64,000 nt of DNA from NCBI GenBank assembly GCA_029265815.1, contig JAJUGU010000006.1, positions 100,842 through 164,841 on the forward strand. The letters are read 5' to 3'. The translations under genes and the position numbers were made by a program. Within the stretch, counting starts at the first letter, position 1. Each line of letters starts with the position of its first letter. Source of the stretch: Anaerolineaceae bacterium (GTDB taxonomy: Bacteria; Chloroflexota; Anaerolineae; Anaerolineales; Anaerolineaceae). The notes under the pieces are model-generated. The model made no database searches, was not told the origin of the DNA, and saw only the letters and a list, made by a program, of their open reading frames with translations. Shown one piece after another: positions 1 through 7,235 of the stretch.

Positions 1-65
1 TTTTCAATGAAGTGATTTTCTCGGGTTTATGATCGCTCATCAGTCAATTTTACCTGATTCACTTA

Positions 66-100
66 TTAAAACAAAACGGGATGGCAATATGCCATCCCGT
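66..100 (-). terminator. Rho-independent terminator of infC-rpmI-rplT
   Basis: A perfect 10-bp inverted repeat (76-85 with 91-100, loop of 5) lies just past the rplT stop. Read on the minus strand it is followed by a T-rich tract (TTTTGTTTTAAT). Confidence 0.9.
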
Positions 101-118
101 ATTTATTCGAATCTAATG

Positions 119-469
119 TTATGCCGTTTTCGCTTTTGCAACGATGGCAGCAAATGTCTGCGGGTCACGGGCGGCGAGGTCGGCTAACATCTTACGATTC
201 AATTGAATATTTGATTTGCGCAACGCATAAATCAATTGACTGTAAGATAAACCGTTCAGGCGAGCGCCAGCGTTGATGCGGGCGATCCATAAACGGCGCA
301 GATCACGTTTGCGATTGCGTCGGTCACGGGTCGCATACCACAGGCTTTTCAGGCGGGCTTCATTGGCGCGGCGGATGAGGAGATGCCTGCTTCCGAACTG
401 ACCTTTTGTAAATTTTAATACTTTCTTATGACGCAGATGGCTTTTTGGACCACCTTTCACACGAGCCAT
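119..469 (-). CDS. rplT: 50S ribosomal protein L20
   Basis: L20 binds 23S rRNA early in assembly of the large subunit and in several bacteria also represses its own operon by binding the mRNA leader. The 116 residues match the usual length. The N-terminus [19 protein letters not shown] is basic and typical, followed by the family region [20 protein letters not shown] and the conserved [12 protein letters not shown] stretch. The ATG is preceded by AAGGAG at good spacing. It is the last gene of infC-rpmI-rplT, with a strong terminator downstream. Confidence 0.98.
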   Translation of the reverse strand: MARVKGGPKSHLRHKKVLKFTKGQFGSRHLLIRRANEARLKSLWYATRDRRNRKRDLRRLWIARINAGARLNGLSYSQLIYALRKSNIQLNRKMLADLAARDPQTFAAIVAKAKTA

Positions 470-552
470 ACTTTACTCCTTTGCTAACCCCTGGGCGCCG
501 GCGGTGAGCCAGTTGTGAGCACCCAACAGTTGCACTAATGCGGATACGATAA

Positions 553-783
553 TCAATCGTCCATGTGAGGTGCGAGGCGATTGACGCGCTGAATGATCTT
601 TTCACCTTTTACAGTGACCATTTCACTCAGCTGGGCTAAGGTGCGTTTTGAAGTGCGGCGCCGGAGGTGGCTTTTTCCACCCTTGGTGCGCATCAAGACG
701 CCAGACCCGGTCAGACGAAATCTTTTGGATGTCGCTTTATGGGTCTTTAATTTGTACTTACCTGTCTTTTGCTTGCGTGGCAC
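553..783 (-). CDS. rpmI: 50S ribosomal protein L35
   Basis: Small basic protein of the large ribosomal subunit, 76 residues. It begins MPRKQKTGKYKLKTHKATSK and contains the KRFRLTGSG and KSHLRRR motifs of L35. The start codon is GTG, supported by AGAGGAG six bases upstream. It sits between infC and rplT, the standard gene order, and is surely co-transcribed with them. The C-terminus is somewhat longer and more acidic (ending APHMDD) than in short L35 proteins. Confidence 0.97.
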   Translation of the reverse strand: MPRKQKTGKYKLKTHKATSKRFRLTGSGVLMRTKGGKSHLRRRTSKRTLAQLSEMVTVKGEKIIQRVNRLAPHMDD

Positions 784-865
784 AGCGAACTCCTCTCAAC
801 AAATTACGCGGTTGGTTGCGCAACAGCGAATTATACCAGAATTGTTTTCAATTGTGTGAAATCTA

Positions 866-1432
866 TCAGGATTCTTTGGGCTGCTCCGTTTTTTCGGGTT
901 CTGCAGCCTTTTTCTTGCCAGGACGTGAAGGAGCCAGCACCATTCCCATCGTACGGCCTTCAATATTAGGCGCCTGTTCGATCGTGGCAATATCAGCCAA
1001 TTCCTCTGCGATCTCCTTCAGATCTTCAAGAGCGATCTCAGGATAGGTAATTTCGCGTCCTCTAAAACGAATGGTCACTTTTACCTTGTTACCTTCAGTG
1101 AGCCAACGGCGAGCGTCACGGGTCTTAAAACCACGGTGATGTTCGTTGGTTTTAGGGCGTAAGCGAATCTCTTTTACCTCAATTTTGGTTTGAGATTTGC
1201 GAGCTTCCTTTTCCTTTTTCGTTCGTTCGTATAGGAATTTTCCAAAATCCATTACCCGGCATACTGGGGGGTCAGAATTGGGGGCAACTTCGACCAGGTC
1301 AAGCTCTGCTTCACGAGCAATTTGTAGTGCTTTTTGAATGGGAACTACACCGATATTTTCATTCTGCGGTCCAATCAAGCGCACTTCTGCAACCCTGATC
1401 AATTCATTTACACGAAAATTTTGAGTACTGAT
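866..1432 (-). CDS. infC: Translation initiation factor IF-3 (ATC start)
   Basis: IF-3 binds the 30S subunit, prevents premature 50S joining and proofreads the initiator codon. The N-domain has FRVNELIRVAEVRLIG; the linker and C-domain contain VCRVMDFGKFLYE and VKVTIRFRGREI. The reading frame extends to a TTG at 1447, but an SD sequence AAGGAG lies inside that extension (1438-1443) and is six bases from an ATC codon at 1430-1432. Non-AUG starts such as AUU or AUC are a known feature of infC and serve autoregulation, because IF-3 rejects its own start codon. I therefore place the start at ATC, giving 188 residues; the TTG alternative would leave no SD. The C-terminal tail is Lys/Glu rich. First gene of infC-rpmI-rplT. 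Confidence 0.93.
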   Translation of the reverse strand: MSTQNFRVNELIRVAEVRLIGPQNENIGVVPIQKALQIAREAELDLVEVAPNSDPPVCRVMDFGKFLYERTKKEKEARKSQTKIEVKEIRLRPKTNEHHRGFKTRDARRWLTEGNKVKVTIRFRGREITYPEIALEDLKEIAEELADIATIEQAPNIEGRTMGMVLAPSRPGKKKAAEPEKTEQPKES

Positions 1433-1460
1433 AGTCTTCTCCTTCAACTATTTTTAAGAC

Positions 1461-1483
1461 TAGCCCGTTATTAGAACGGGCTA
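1461..1483 (-). promoter_or_regulatory. Hairpin in the infC mRNA leader
   Basis: A perfect 9-bp stem (1461-1469 with 1475-1483, 5-base loop) lies between the infC promoter and its SD. It lacks a following T-run, so it is probably not a terminator. L20 or IF-3 leader control is known at this operon in other bacteria; that it acts here is inference. Confidence 0.5.
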
Positions 1484-1495
1484 TAAACTGAATTG

Positions 1496-1525
1496 ATAAT
1501 ACCATAATCAAGGTTTTCTAGTCAA
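1496..1525 (-). promoter_or_regulatory. Promoter of infC-rpmI-rplT
   Basis: TTGACT (1520-1525) and TATTAT (1496-1501), 18 bases apart on the minus strand, just upstream of the leader hairpin. Confidence 0.75.
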
Positions 1526-1543
1526 CAAATTCACCGAATTAAT

Positions 1544-2227
1544 TTATGACATTGGGAATTCAAAATATTCAAGGTACTGCCGCCTAGAGTGTGAAAGGTC
1601 GTGATAAATACCGCGCTGTTCCTCAGGAAGCAGTCTGGCGATTTCGAACATGATCTCATCGGTCATTTCTTGTCTGATTTCCCGCGTCAATCTTTCTCTA
1701 GGAAAGCGTAGATGGAATGGATGACCAACCTTGATAGTCATTTTGGTACGGCGGTAAATTGTGAATTTTTCATTAAAATTTTCGTTACCAGTAAAAACAA
1801 CTGGAAGGATTGGTGATCCAGTTCGCATGGCCAGGTATACAATTCCAGGCCGGCCGATGTTCAAACAGCCATTGTGTGAACGAGTTCCTTCAGGAGCGAT
1901 CGCAATCATTTTTCCATTAGAAAGGTACTCTTCAGCTTTCTTAAATGCGGTCAGATCTAATTCACCTCGCCTGATGGGAATGGTATCCCAGGCGTTAAAA
2001 AGAATGCGCATAAAAAAGCTGTTCCATGTTTCAATTTTTGCAAATGCCGACAATGGTCTGGGGTGGAGATGGCTGAATCCAACCGGTGCATCCAACCAGT
2101 TAACATGATTGGTGGCGATAATTAACGGGCCTTGCATGGGAATTCGCTCTACCTCATGGTCATCGACCTGCAGGAAGGTGCTGAGAAGCGCCTTGAGGGG
2201 AGGATTAATATGGTTAGCGTTTAGCAT
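1544..2227 (-). CDS. 1-acyl-glycerol-3-phosphate acyltransferase family protein
   Basis: PlsC/LPLAT-family acyltransferase, 227 residues, expected to transfer a fatty acyl group to lysophosphatidic acid or a similar lipid at the inner membrane face. The catalytic NHX4D motif is seen as NHVNWLD (residues 40-46), followed by the block IPIRRGELD and the substrate-binding EGTRS motif. Its ATG overlaps the stop codon of the upstream lipid kinase gene (ATGCTAA), so the two are translationally coupled. Pairing with a diacylglycerol-kinase-like gene suggests a shared role in phospholipid or glycolipid precursor recycling. The exact acyl acceptor cannot be told from sequence. Confidence 0.88.
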   Translation of the reverse strand: MLNANHINPPLKALLSTFLQVDDHEVERIPMQGPLIIATNHVNWLDAPVGFSHLHPRPLSAFAKIETWNSFFMRILFNAWDTIPIRRGELDLTAFKKAEEYLSNGKMIAIAPEGTRSHNGCLNIGRPGIVYLAMRTGSPILPVVFTGNENFNEKFTIYRRTKMTIKVGHPFHLRFPRERLTREIRQEMTDEIMFEIARLLPEEQRGIYHDLSHSRRQYLEYFEFPMS

Positions 2228-3153
2228 GATTCGTTAAGCCTGGTTATTATTTCCAATCCGCGAGGGATGATTTCGATCATTAAATCTTTGCCTTCTTCGC
2301 AAACGGTGACGCCATCTGCATGGCAAGGCATTGACCCTTTGAGAGCGGTAACGCGTATATTTTTTGACTGGGTCATAACCACTGCTGGGTCAGTTATATG
2401 TGTTCCCTTCATGATCTTAACAATGAGACCGAACATTGCCATTTGTGGTACCTCACGGACGATATTCAATCCAAAAATACCGTCATCTGGCTTGGCAGAG
2501 GGAACCATCATAAAACCGCCTCCCATACGCTGACCATTCATAATGGAAACCAGCAACGCAGGAACGGTAAGGCTCTCATGATCCAGGGTGACCTGAATGA
2601 GGGGTGATTTGTAATAGATAAAAATTGTCTTGATCGCCGCAACCAAATATGAGAGCATTCCTGAGAGTTTCATTTTTGCGGCTATGAAGCCTACCATCGC
2701 GTCAAAGCCGATTCCTACACCGTTTCCGAAATAAAGACCTCGCTCTTGGTCGCCGCCAGTGATTTTTCCTATATCGATCCATTTTCGGGGGAGGGATGCA
2801 ATCAATGCGCATGCTTCGTCGAGGTTGGCAGGTATGTTAACACCAAAAGCAAAATCGTTACCTCGTCCAACGGGAATGATTCCCAACACCGGTACTGGAA
2901 GACCTGCTGCTCGGGCTTGCATTAATCCATTAAGCACTTCATTTGCGGTACCGTCTCCTCCGGCAGCAACGACAAAATCATAACCATCTTGGGCAGCCAG
3001 ACGCGCCAGTTCGGTGGCGTGTTCGGGAAATTCCGTGAGCACGATGTCGTAATCCAGTTGATATTGTGAAAACAGATCTTCAATTTTTGAACGATTCTTT
3101 AAAGCGTAACCTTTTCCAGCGATCGGATTTAATATAATCTTGTAGCGGGACAT
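2221..3153 (-). CDS. Diacylglycerol kinase family lipid kinase
   Basis: Soluble DgkB/YegS-type lipid kinase, 310 residues, with the ATP-binding GGDGT motif at residues 65-69 and the N-terminal signature ILNPIAGKG. The family phosphorylates diacylglycerol or related lipids to return them to phosphatidic acid. The segment IPVGRGNDFA is the second conserved nucleotide-site block. The start ATG follows GGAG by four bases. It is co-transcribed with the overlapping acyltransferase gene, so the pair may convert diacylglycerol to phosphatidic acid and remodel acyl chains. It could equally act on another lipid alcohol. Confidence 0.9.
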   Translation of the reverse strand: MSRYKIILNPIAGKGYALKNRSKIEDLFSQYQLDYDIVLTEFPEHATELARLAAQDGYDFVVAAGGDGTANEVLNGLMQARAAGLPVPVLGIIPVGRGNDFAFGVNIPANLDEACALIASLPRKWIDIGKITGGDQERGLYFGNGVGIGFDAMVGFIAAKMKLSGMLSYLVAAIKTIFIYYKSPLIQVTLDHESLTVPALLVSIMNGQRMGGGFMMVPSAKPDDGIFGLNIVREVPQMAMFGLIVKIMKGTHITDPAVVMTQSKNIRVTALKGSMPCHADGVTVCEEGKDLMIEIIPRGLEIITRLNESC

Positions 3154-3270
3154 GGGTCTCCAGTCGATGCGAATTTTATTGTTTTTGAAAATGGAAAATC
3201 GAATAAATTTTTGGGATATTTGATTTTTCCGATAATACTAAATAACACTGGATAACATTATACGATACGA

Positions 3271-3302
3271 AACGCGAGCGGTGTTTATTTACCGCTCGCG
3301 TT
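3271..3302 (-). terminator. Terminator downstream of thrS
   Basis: A 12-bp inverted repeat (3271-3282 with 3291-3302) starts ten bases past the thrS stop. The T-run is better on the plus strand (TTTTTT); on the minus strand only short T-stretches follow, so efficiency for thrS is uncertain. Confidence 0.65.
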
Positions 3303-3311
3303 TTTTCAGGG

Positions 3312-5099
3312 TCATTTCTTTTCTGAGATTTCTTTCAGAGCCAGTTCGGTGAAACTGTCAATAGAGATCGGTCCAGGATTTTCTCCGTTGCGTAAGCGGA
3401 GGGCAATTTGATTGGATTCCATTTCTTTGTCACCCACTACCAGCATGTATGGAATTTTTTGTGTCTGCGCATCACGGATCTTGGCATTCATGCGCTCGCT
3501 GCGTTCGTCAACAATGGCGCGGATACCAAGGGCTTTCAGTCTGGAGGTAACTTGTTGGCAATAATCGACATGCCTGTCTGCTATGGGAATGATCACCGCC
3601 TGCACAGGACACAACCAGACTGGAAATGCTCCTGCATAATGCTCGATGAGAACGCCAAAAAACCTTTCCAAACTTCCCAGTAAGGCACGATGAACCATAT
3701 ATGGGCGATGGGGTTGTCCATCTTCGCCGATGTATGTCAAATCGAAGCGCTCAGGCTCGTTGAAATCAAATTGGATGGTTGAAAGCTGCCATTCACGTCC
3801 AATGGCATCCTTGATCTTTAAATCGATTTTTGGACCGTAGAATGCGCCACCACCTTGATCTACTTCATAATCAATACCGGCACGTTTAAGAGAGCTTTCG
3901 AGAGCAGTTTCAGCTGCATGCCATTGTTCTGTGTCGCCGACTGATTTTTCTGGTTTGGTGCTCAAATATGCGTGAATATCGGTAAAACCAAAGCTCCGAA
4001 GGATATGTAAACTGAAATTGAGAACGAAATCAATTTCAGCAGGCATTTGGTCTGGACGGCAGAAATGATGTGCATCATCCTGGGTAAACCCACGCACGCG
4101 CATTAATCCATGTAATACACCACTTCGTTCATAACGGTAAACCGTTCCCTCTTCTGCGTAGCGGATGGGTAAATCACGGTATGAGCGTGTGGCATTTTTA
4201 TAGATATAGAGATGGAAGGGACAATTCATGGGTTTAATGAAATACTGTTGTCCCTCAATATCTATTGGCGAATACATGTTTTCTTTGTAGAAACCAAGAT
4301 GTCCGCTCGTTTCCCATAATTGCGCCTTACCGATATGGGGCGTGAAGACAAAATCATAACCGTTGTTCTCGTGTTCTTCGGTCCAGAATTGTTCAATGAT
4401 CTTGCGAATCTTTCCGCCTTTCGGATGCCAGAGGATCAAACCTGCACCGATATCTTCCTGGATGCTATAAAGATCCAGGTCATGGCCGATCTTGCGATGA
4501 TCACGTTTTTTGGCTTCTTCAAGCCGCCAGAGATAATCTTTTAACTCTTGTGGCGAGTTCCAGGCGGTCCCGTAGATACGTTGAAGCATTGGCCGCTTTT
4601 CATCGCCGCGCCAGTAAGCACCAGCCACTGAAAGTAATTTAACAGCAGCAGGATTGATCTGGGAAGAGTTTTCAACGTGGGGTCCACGGCACAGATCGGT
4701 AAAACTGCCCTGGGTATAGAGAGAGATTTCTGGTTTTTCAGTTACGGGGTTTCCATCATCATCCAGGCTGCCCTCTTCCAGTCCGGCGATCAATTCAAGT
4801 TTGAAAGGTTGGTCTTTGAATACGCTCCTGGCTTCGTCTGCGCTGACCACTTTGCGTTCAAAGGCTACCCTCGATTGGATAATTCCCCGCATTCTCTTTT
4901 CAATACTTTCCAGATCTTCTGGGGTTAACGGGCGGGGAAGTTCAAAGTCGTAGTAATATCCATCCTCGATTGCCGGGCCAATAGCGATCTTGGCAGTTGG
5001 AAATTTCTCGAGGACTGCCTGTGCCATAATGTGCGCAGTGGAGTGCCTGATTTTGTAGAGCAATGATTCTTCGTACTGTTCCTTTTTTCCTTCAGCCAT
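3312..5099 (-). CDS. thrS: Threonyl-tRNA synthetase lacking the TGS domain
   Basis: Class II aminoacyl-tRNA synthetase that charges tRNA-Thr. The protein has 595 residues instead of about 640: it begins directly at the editing domain, with the HxxxH zinc/editing motif at residues 19-23 (RHSTAH), so the N-terminal TGS domain of most bacterial ThrRS is absent. No TGS-like sequence precedes it in the leader. The catalytic domain shows motif 2 (YRYERSG, HGLMRVRGFTQDDAHHFC) and motif 3 (HRALLGSLERFFG); the C-terminal anticodon-binding domain starts near VIIPIADRHV. The ATG follows AAGGAGG. Expression is controlled by a T-box in the leader. Confidence 0.97.
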   Translation of the reverse strand: MAEGKKEQYEESLLYKIRHSTAHIMAQAVLEKFPTAKIAIGPAIEDGYYYDFELPRPLTPEDLESIEKRMRGIIQSRVAFERKVVSADEARSVFKDQPFKLELIAGLEEGSLDDDGNPVTEKPEISLYTQGSFTDLCRGPHVENSSQINPAAVKLLSVAGAYWRGDEKRPMLQRIYGTAWNSPQELKDYLWRLEEAKKRDHRKIGHDLDLYSIQEDIGAGLILWHPKGGKIRKIIEQFWTEEHENNGYDFVFTPHIGKAQLWETSGHLGFYKENMYSPIDIEGQQYFIKPMNCPFHLYIYKNATRSYRDLPIRYAEEGTVYRYERSGVLHGLMRVRGFTQDDAHHFCRPDQMPAEIDFVLNFSLHILRSFGFTDIHAYLSTKPEKSVGDTEQWHAAETALESSLKRAGIDYEVDQGGGAFYGPKIDLKIKDAIGREWQLSTIQFDFNEPERFDLTYIGEDGQPHRPYMVHRALLGSLERFFGVLIEHYAGAFPVWLCPVQAVIIPIADRHVDYCQQVTSRLKALGIRAIVDERSERMNAKIRDAQTQKIPYMLVVGDKEMESNQIALRLRNGENPGPISIDSFTELALKEISEKK

Positions 5100-5149
5100 T
5101 TTTACCTCCTTCGTTGGTACAGCACAATATTTATATTGTGGGCTGGAAT

Positions 5150-5400
5150 AAAAAAACCGCCCCAGTTACTGGGGCGGGAGAAATTCTCACGCGGTTCCAC
5201 CCAGATTCATGCGCCTTTCAGCATGATCTTGTGAGACGGGTAACGGTGTCGACCGATTTCCTTACTTGGGTGGCCTGTTCAGGATTTGGCTCGCGGGTGG
5301 TTTTCGCTTGCGGGTGATTGAGACTCTCAGCCGGTGGTCTCAAATTTCTGTTGTGGGTTGCAAGTTACTCGTCCCGGTCAATGCTTTTGAATTATGAACG
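5150..5400 (-). promoter_or_regulatory. T-box riboswitch of thrS
   Basis: On the minus strand the leader contains the conserved T-box element GGGTGGAACCGC (5191-5202) followed by a perfect GC-rich terminator (stem 5157-5177) with seven Ts (5150-5156). Upstream are stem I elements, including GGGACGAGTA near 5366-5375. The bulge sequence TGGA would pair with a tRNA 3' end carrying a U discriminator. An ACC triplet (threonine) followed by A within the stem I region is a plausible specifier, but I have not folded it. Uncharged tRNA-Thr should favour the antiterminator and thrS expression. The 5' boundary is approximate. Confidence 0.92.
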
Positions 5401-5435
5401 GTTCATCAAAAACCGCTGTAATGAAAATTATTGTG

Positions 5436-5509
5436 TGGGCGGTATAGGACTCGAACCTACGACCTTTGCGATGTCAACGCAACGCTCTAACCAACTGAGC
5501 TAACCGCCC
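5436..5509 (-). tRNA. tRNA-Val(GAC)
   Basis: 74-nt cloverleaf on the minus strand: acceptor GGGCGGT pairing with ACCGCCC, D-arm AGCTCAGTTGGTTAGAGC, anticodon stem TTGCG/CGCAA enclosing TTGACAT (anticodon GAC), T-loop GGTTCGAGTCC, discriminator A. CCA is not encoded. It lies just upstream of the thrS leader on the same strand and may be co-transcribed with it. Confidence 0.96.
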
Positions 5510-5572
5510 GACGAGCCTATTATAAATGCGATTTTTTTCCCTGACAATGGTAAAAGTCTTAAGAATTTTAGA

Positions 5573-5995
5573 TTACAGGATATTGACAACCCCGGCCCAA
5601 AGGATGGTAAATTTGGGCTGGTTCCGATCGGGTCTTGGGGGTGCCAAATGACCAATGGCGATAATAAATTTTTGGTCTTTTTGAAACCCTGTAAATTTCC
5701 GTGAGCCATACATTGGAACGAGATTAGCGGCATCAATGGTATAGAGGGTGCAATTGGGCTCATATGCCATGGCATAAAGCTGATCTTTGCCGATCACCAC
5801 CTGAATAATATTGGGAGAAGAAAAACCTGCATCTTCAGGAATAGTAAAATTAAAGGCTTTTGTGGAGAGCCTGAATCCATCACGGTTTGAAATGGAATAC
5901 TCGACTCCTTCACTGCCAGAAGGATTAATTTTTTGCCAGTGGGTATCATCCACTGCGATAATTGGAAGTTCCAAATCAGGAATAATGGAAGACAT
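5573..5995 (-). CDS. Hypothetical protein of 140 residues
   Basis: No family recognised. The protein starts MSSIIPDLELPIIAVDDTHW and is probably soluble and all-beta, with repeated hydrophobic/polar alternation (FRLSTKAFNFTIPEDAGF, NIIQVVIGKDQLYAMAYEP) and no signal peptide or membrane segment. AAGG lies about seven bases upstream of the ATG. It is isolated between tRNA-Val and tRNA-Ser, with no partner genes. Composition matches its surroundings. I regard it as real because of its SD and its clean single start, but offer no function. Confidence 0.6.
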   Translation of the reverse strand: MSSIIPDLELPIIAVDDTHWQKINPSGSEGVEYSISNRDGFRLSTKAFNFTIPEDAGFSSPNIIQVVIGKDQLYAMAYEPNCTLYTIDAANLVPMYGSRKFTGFQKDQKFIIAIGHLAPPRPDRNQPKFTILWAGVVNIL

Positions 5996-6084
5996 TATGT
6001 AACCTTGTTTTTCACACTTTCTGAAAATTCTTCGTCTTGTTTTTAATTATAGATGAAAAACGAAATGAAATTATGTAAATTAGG

Positions 6085-6112
6085 TTGATATTTAGGGGTG
6101 AAATGGTATAAT
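6085..6112 (+). promoter_or_regulatory. Promoter of tRNA-Ser
   Basis: TTGATA (6085-6090) and TATAAT (6107-6112) with 16 bases between; expected transcription start about 20 bases before the tRNA. Confidence 0.8.
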
Positions 6113-6138
6113 AATCGGCGCTTGTTCCTTTCATATAC

Positions 6139-6225
6139 GGAGAGGTTGCGCAGTCCGGCCTAACGCGCCCGCTTGGAGAGCGGGTATACCGCAAGGTATC
6201 GTGGGTTCGAATCCCACCCTCTCCG
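6139..6225 (+). tRNA. tRNA-Ser(GGA)
   Basis: 87-nt class II tRNA with a long variable arm. Acceptor GGAGAGG pairs with CCTCTCC, anticodon stem CCCGC/GCGGG encloses TTGGAGA (anticodon GGA), variable arm TATACCGCAAGGTATC, T-arm GTGGGTTCGAATCCCAC, discriminator G. CCA is not encoded. Tandem copies of its 3' tail follow. Confidence 0.96.
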
Positions 6226-6367
6226 CCTTAGACTCCTCGGATAGAGGAGTTTTTGTTTACGTGCTTCGAGGGTGCTGTGCGACCCTCTCCGCCTTAGACT
6301 CCTCGAATAGAGGAGTTTTTGTTTACGTGCTTCGAGGGTGCTGTGCGACCCTCTCCGCCTTAGACTC
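6217..6367 (+). repeat. Tandem 66-bp repeat of tRNA-Ser tail plus terminator
   Basis: Units begin at 6217, 6283 and 6349 (the last only 19 bases). Each starts with the final nine bases of tRNA-Ser (CCCTCTCCG), then CCTTAGA, a terminator hairpin (CTCCTC with GAGGAG) and TTTTTGTTT, then a linker and a small palindrome (GAGGGT with ACCCTC, loop GCTGTGCG) whose 3' arm is the start of the next tRNA tail. The two full copies differ at one base (CTCCTCGG versus CTCCTCGA). The first terminator is presumably the one used by tRNA-Ser. Confidence 0.93.
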
Positions 6368-6696
6368 ATTTTAGGGAATGTTAAGAGATATTTGCTCTTG
6401 ATATATGTCCTGGAAAAAACTGCCAGAAAACAATCGATCTCGAGGCGTATTTGCGTGAATCTGCGTGTTAAAGATGGAAAACTTGAGTGTGCATTCCAAA
6501 ATGTCAACTGGATTTCAAATATTTATTAATAGGCGATTGGCAGACACGAGGAGATGCCTGCCAATCTCTATGGAGTGAACTCCACCGTTCCTTTGCGCAG
6601 TTCCGGTGGAATAACACACTGGTGTTCATACCGATAAAAAGTGTGTTATATAGATATTGTATATCAATAATATCCGATATGCAATGAATAAATTTT
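6368..6696. other. Gene-free stretch with a cluster of hairpins
   Basis: No credible gene. From 6535 to 6675 five inverted repeats follow one another: GATTGGCAG with CTGCCAATC (6535-6566), TGGAG with CTCCA (6571-6584), TCCACCG with CGGTGGA (6581-6610), ATAACACAC with GTGTGTTAT (6611-6649), and an AT-rich one starting GATATTG at 6653. Some may terminate the NYN gene on the minus strand. Upstream, around 6440-6475, is a degenerate version of the TGCGTGAATCTGCGT type of dispersed bacterial repeat. Confidence 0.55.
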
Positions 6697-7194
6697 CTAT
6701 TTCTTCGATTTAAATATTTTTTCCCATTCTTCAACTTCTGTGTCTGTGAGATGCTTTTCTCGTTCTTCCTGTATTGCCTGTGGACTGGATAATGCTTTCT
6801 TGATTTCCTGAGAGAATTGTTCCGAGGACATGACTCTGGCATGAAGCGCTCTCGATTCGACCTGCACTCTGTGATCTGAGGTAACCACCAATATGTTCCG
6901 CGCGTTTTTTCCCGCTGATCGCAGAAATGCAATAATCGCATCATCTGCTTTTAGGCCTATACGGATGTGGTGAATGTGGATTGGTCCTTGATGAGTCTCT
7001 CGACGATATCCAGGTGGTGCACCATCAAAAAACAATTCAATTTGTGTCTGAGATAGGCGGCAGTAATCTGATAGAAGCCCGATTAACTTGATTTCGTCAT
7101 CAAGGTCCTCCAATCGAAACCCTGAGATTTTGGGTATCAAATTATGACCATCAATCACGATCGTTTTCAAAATTTTAGGCATCTCCATAAACAT
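6697..7194 (-). CDS. NYN (YacP-like) domain RNase
   Basis: 165-residue protein of the PIN-like NYN fold found in B. subtilis YacP/Rae1, a ribosome-associated endoribonuclease. Acidic active-site residues are visible in IDGHNLI (near residue 15), FFDGAPP, KADDAIIAF and VVTSDHRV, in the order expected for the fold. The C-terminal 40 residues are charged and probably helical. Three in-frame ATGs lie close together (MFMEM); I keep the first because GGAG abuts the third with no spacer. It stands alone, divergent from the lamin-tail gene. Ribosome binding is inferred from the family only. Confidence 0.85.
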   Translation of the reverse strand: MFMEMPKILKTIVIDGHNLIPKISGFRLEDLDDEIKLIGLLSDYCRLSQTQIELFFDGAPPGYRRETHQGPIHIHHIRIGLKADDAIIAFLRSAGKNARNILVVTSDHRVQVESRALHARVMSSEQFSQEIKKALSSPQAIQEEREKHLTDTEVEEWEKIFKSKK

Positions 7195-7235
7195 TTTACT
7201 TTGAAATTATGCTATGATTCAAAAAGTCCTGTGAA

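Noticed and set aside
6160..6507. Minus-strand frame of 115 residues with repeats (SLRRRGSHSTLEARKQKLL)
   Set aside because: It is the tandem tRNA-Ser tail repeat in translation and includes part of the tRNA.
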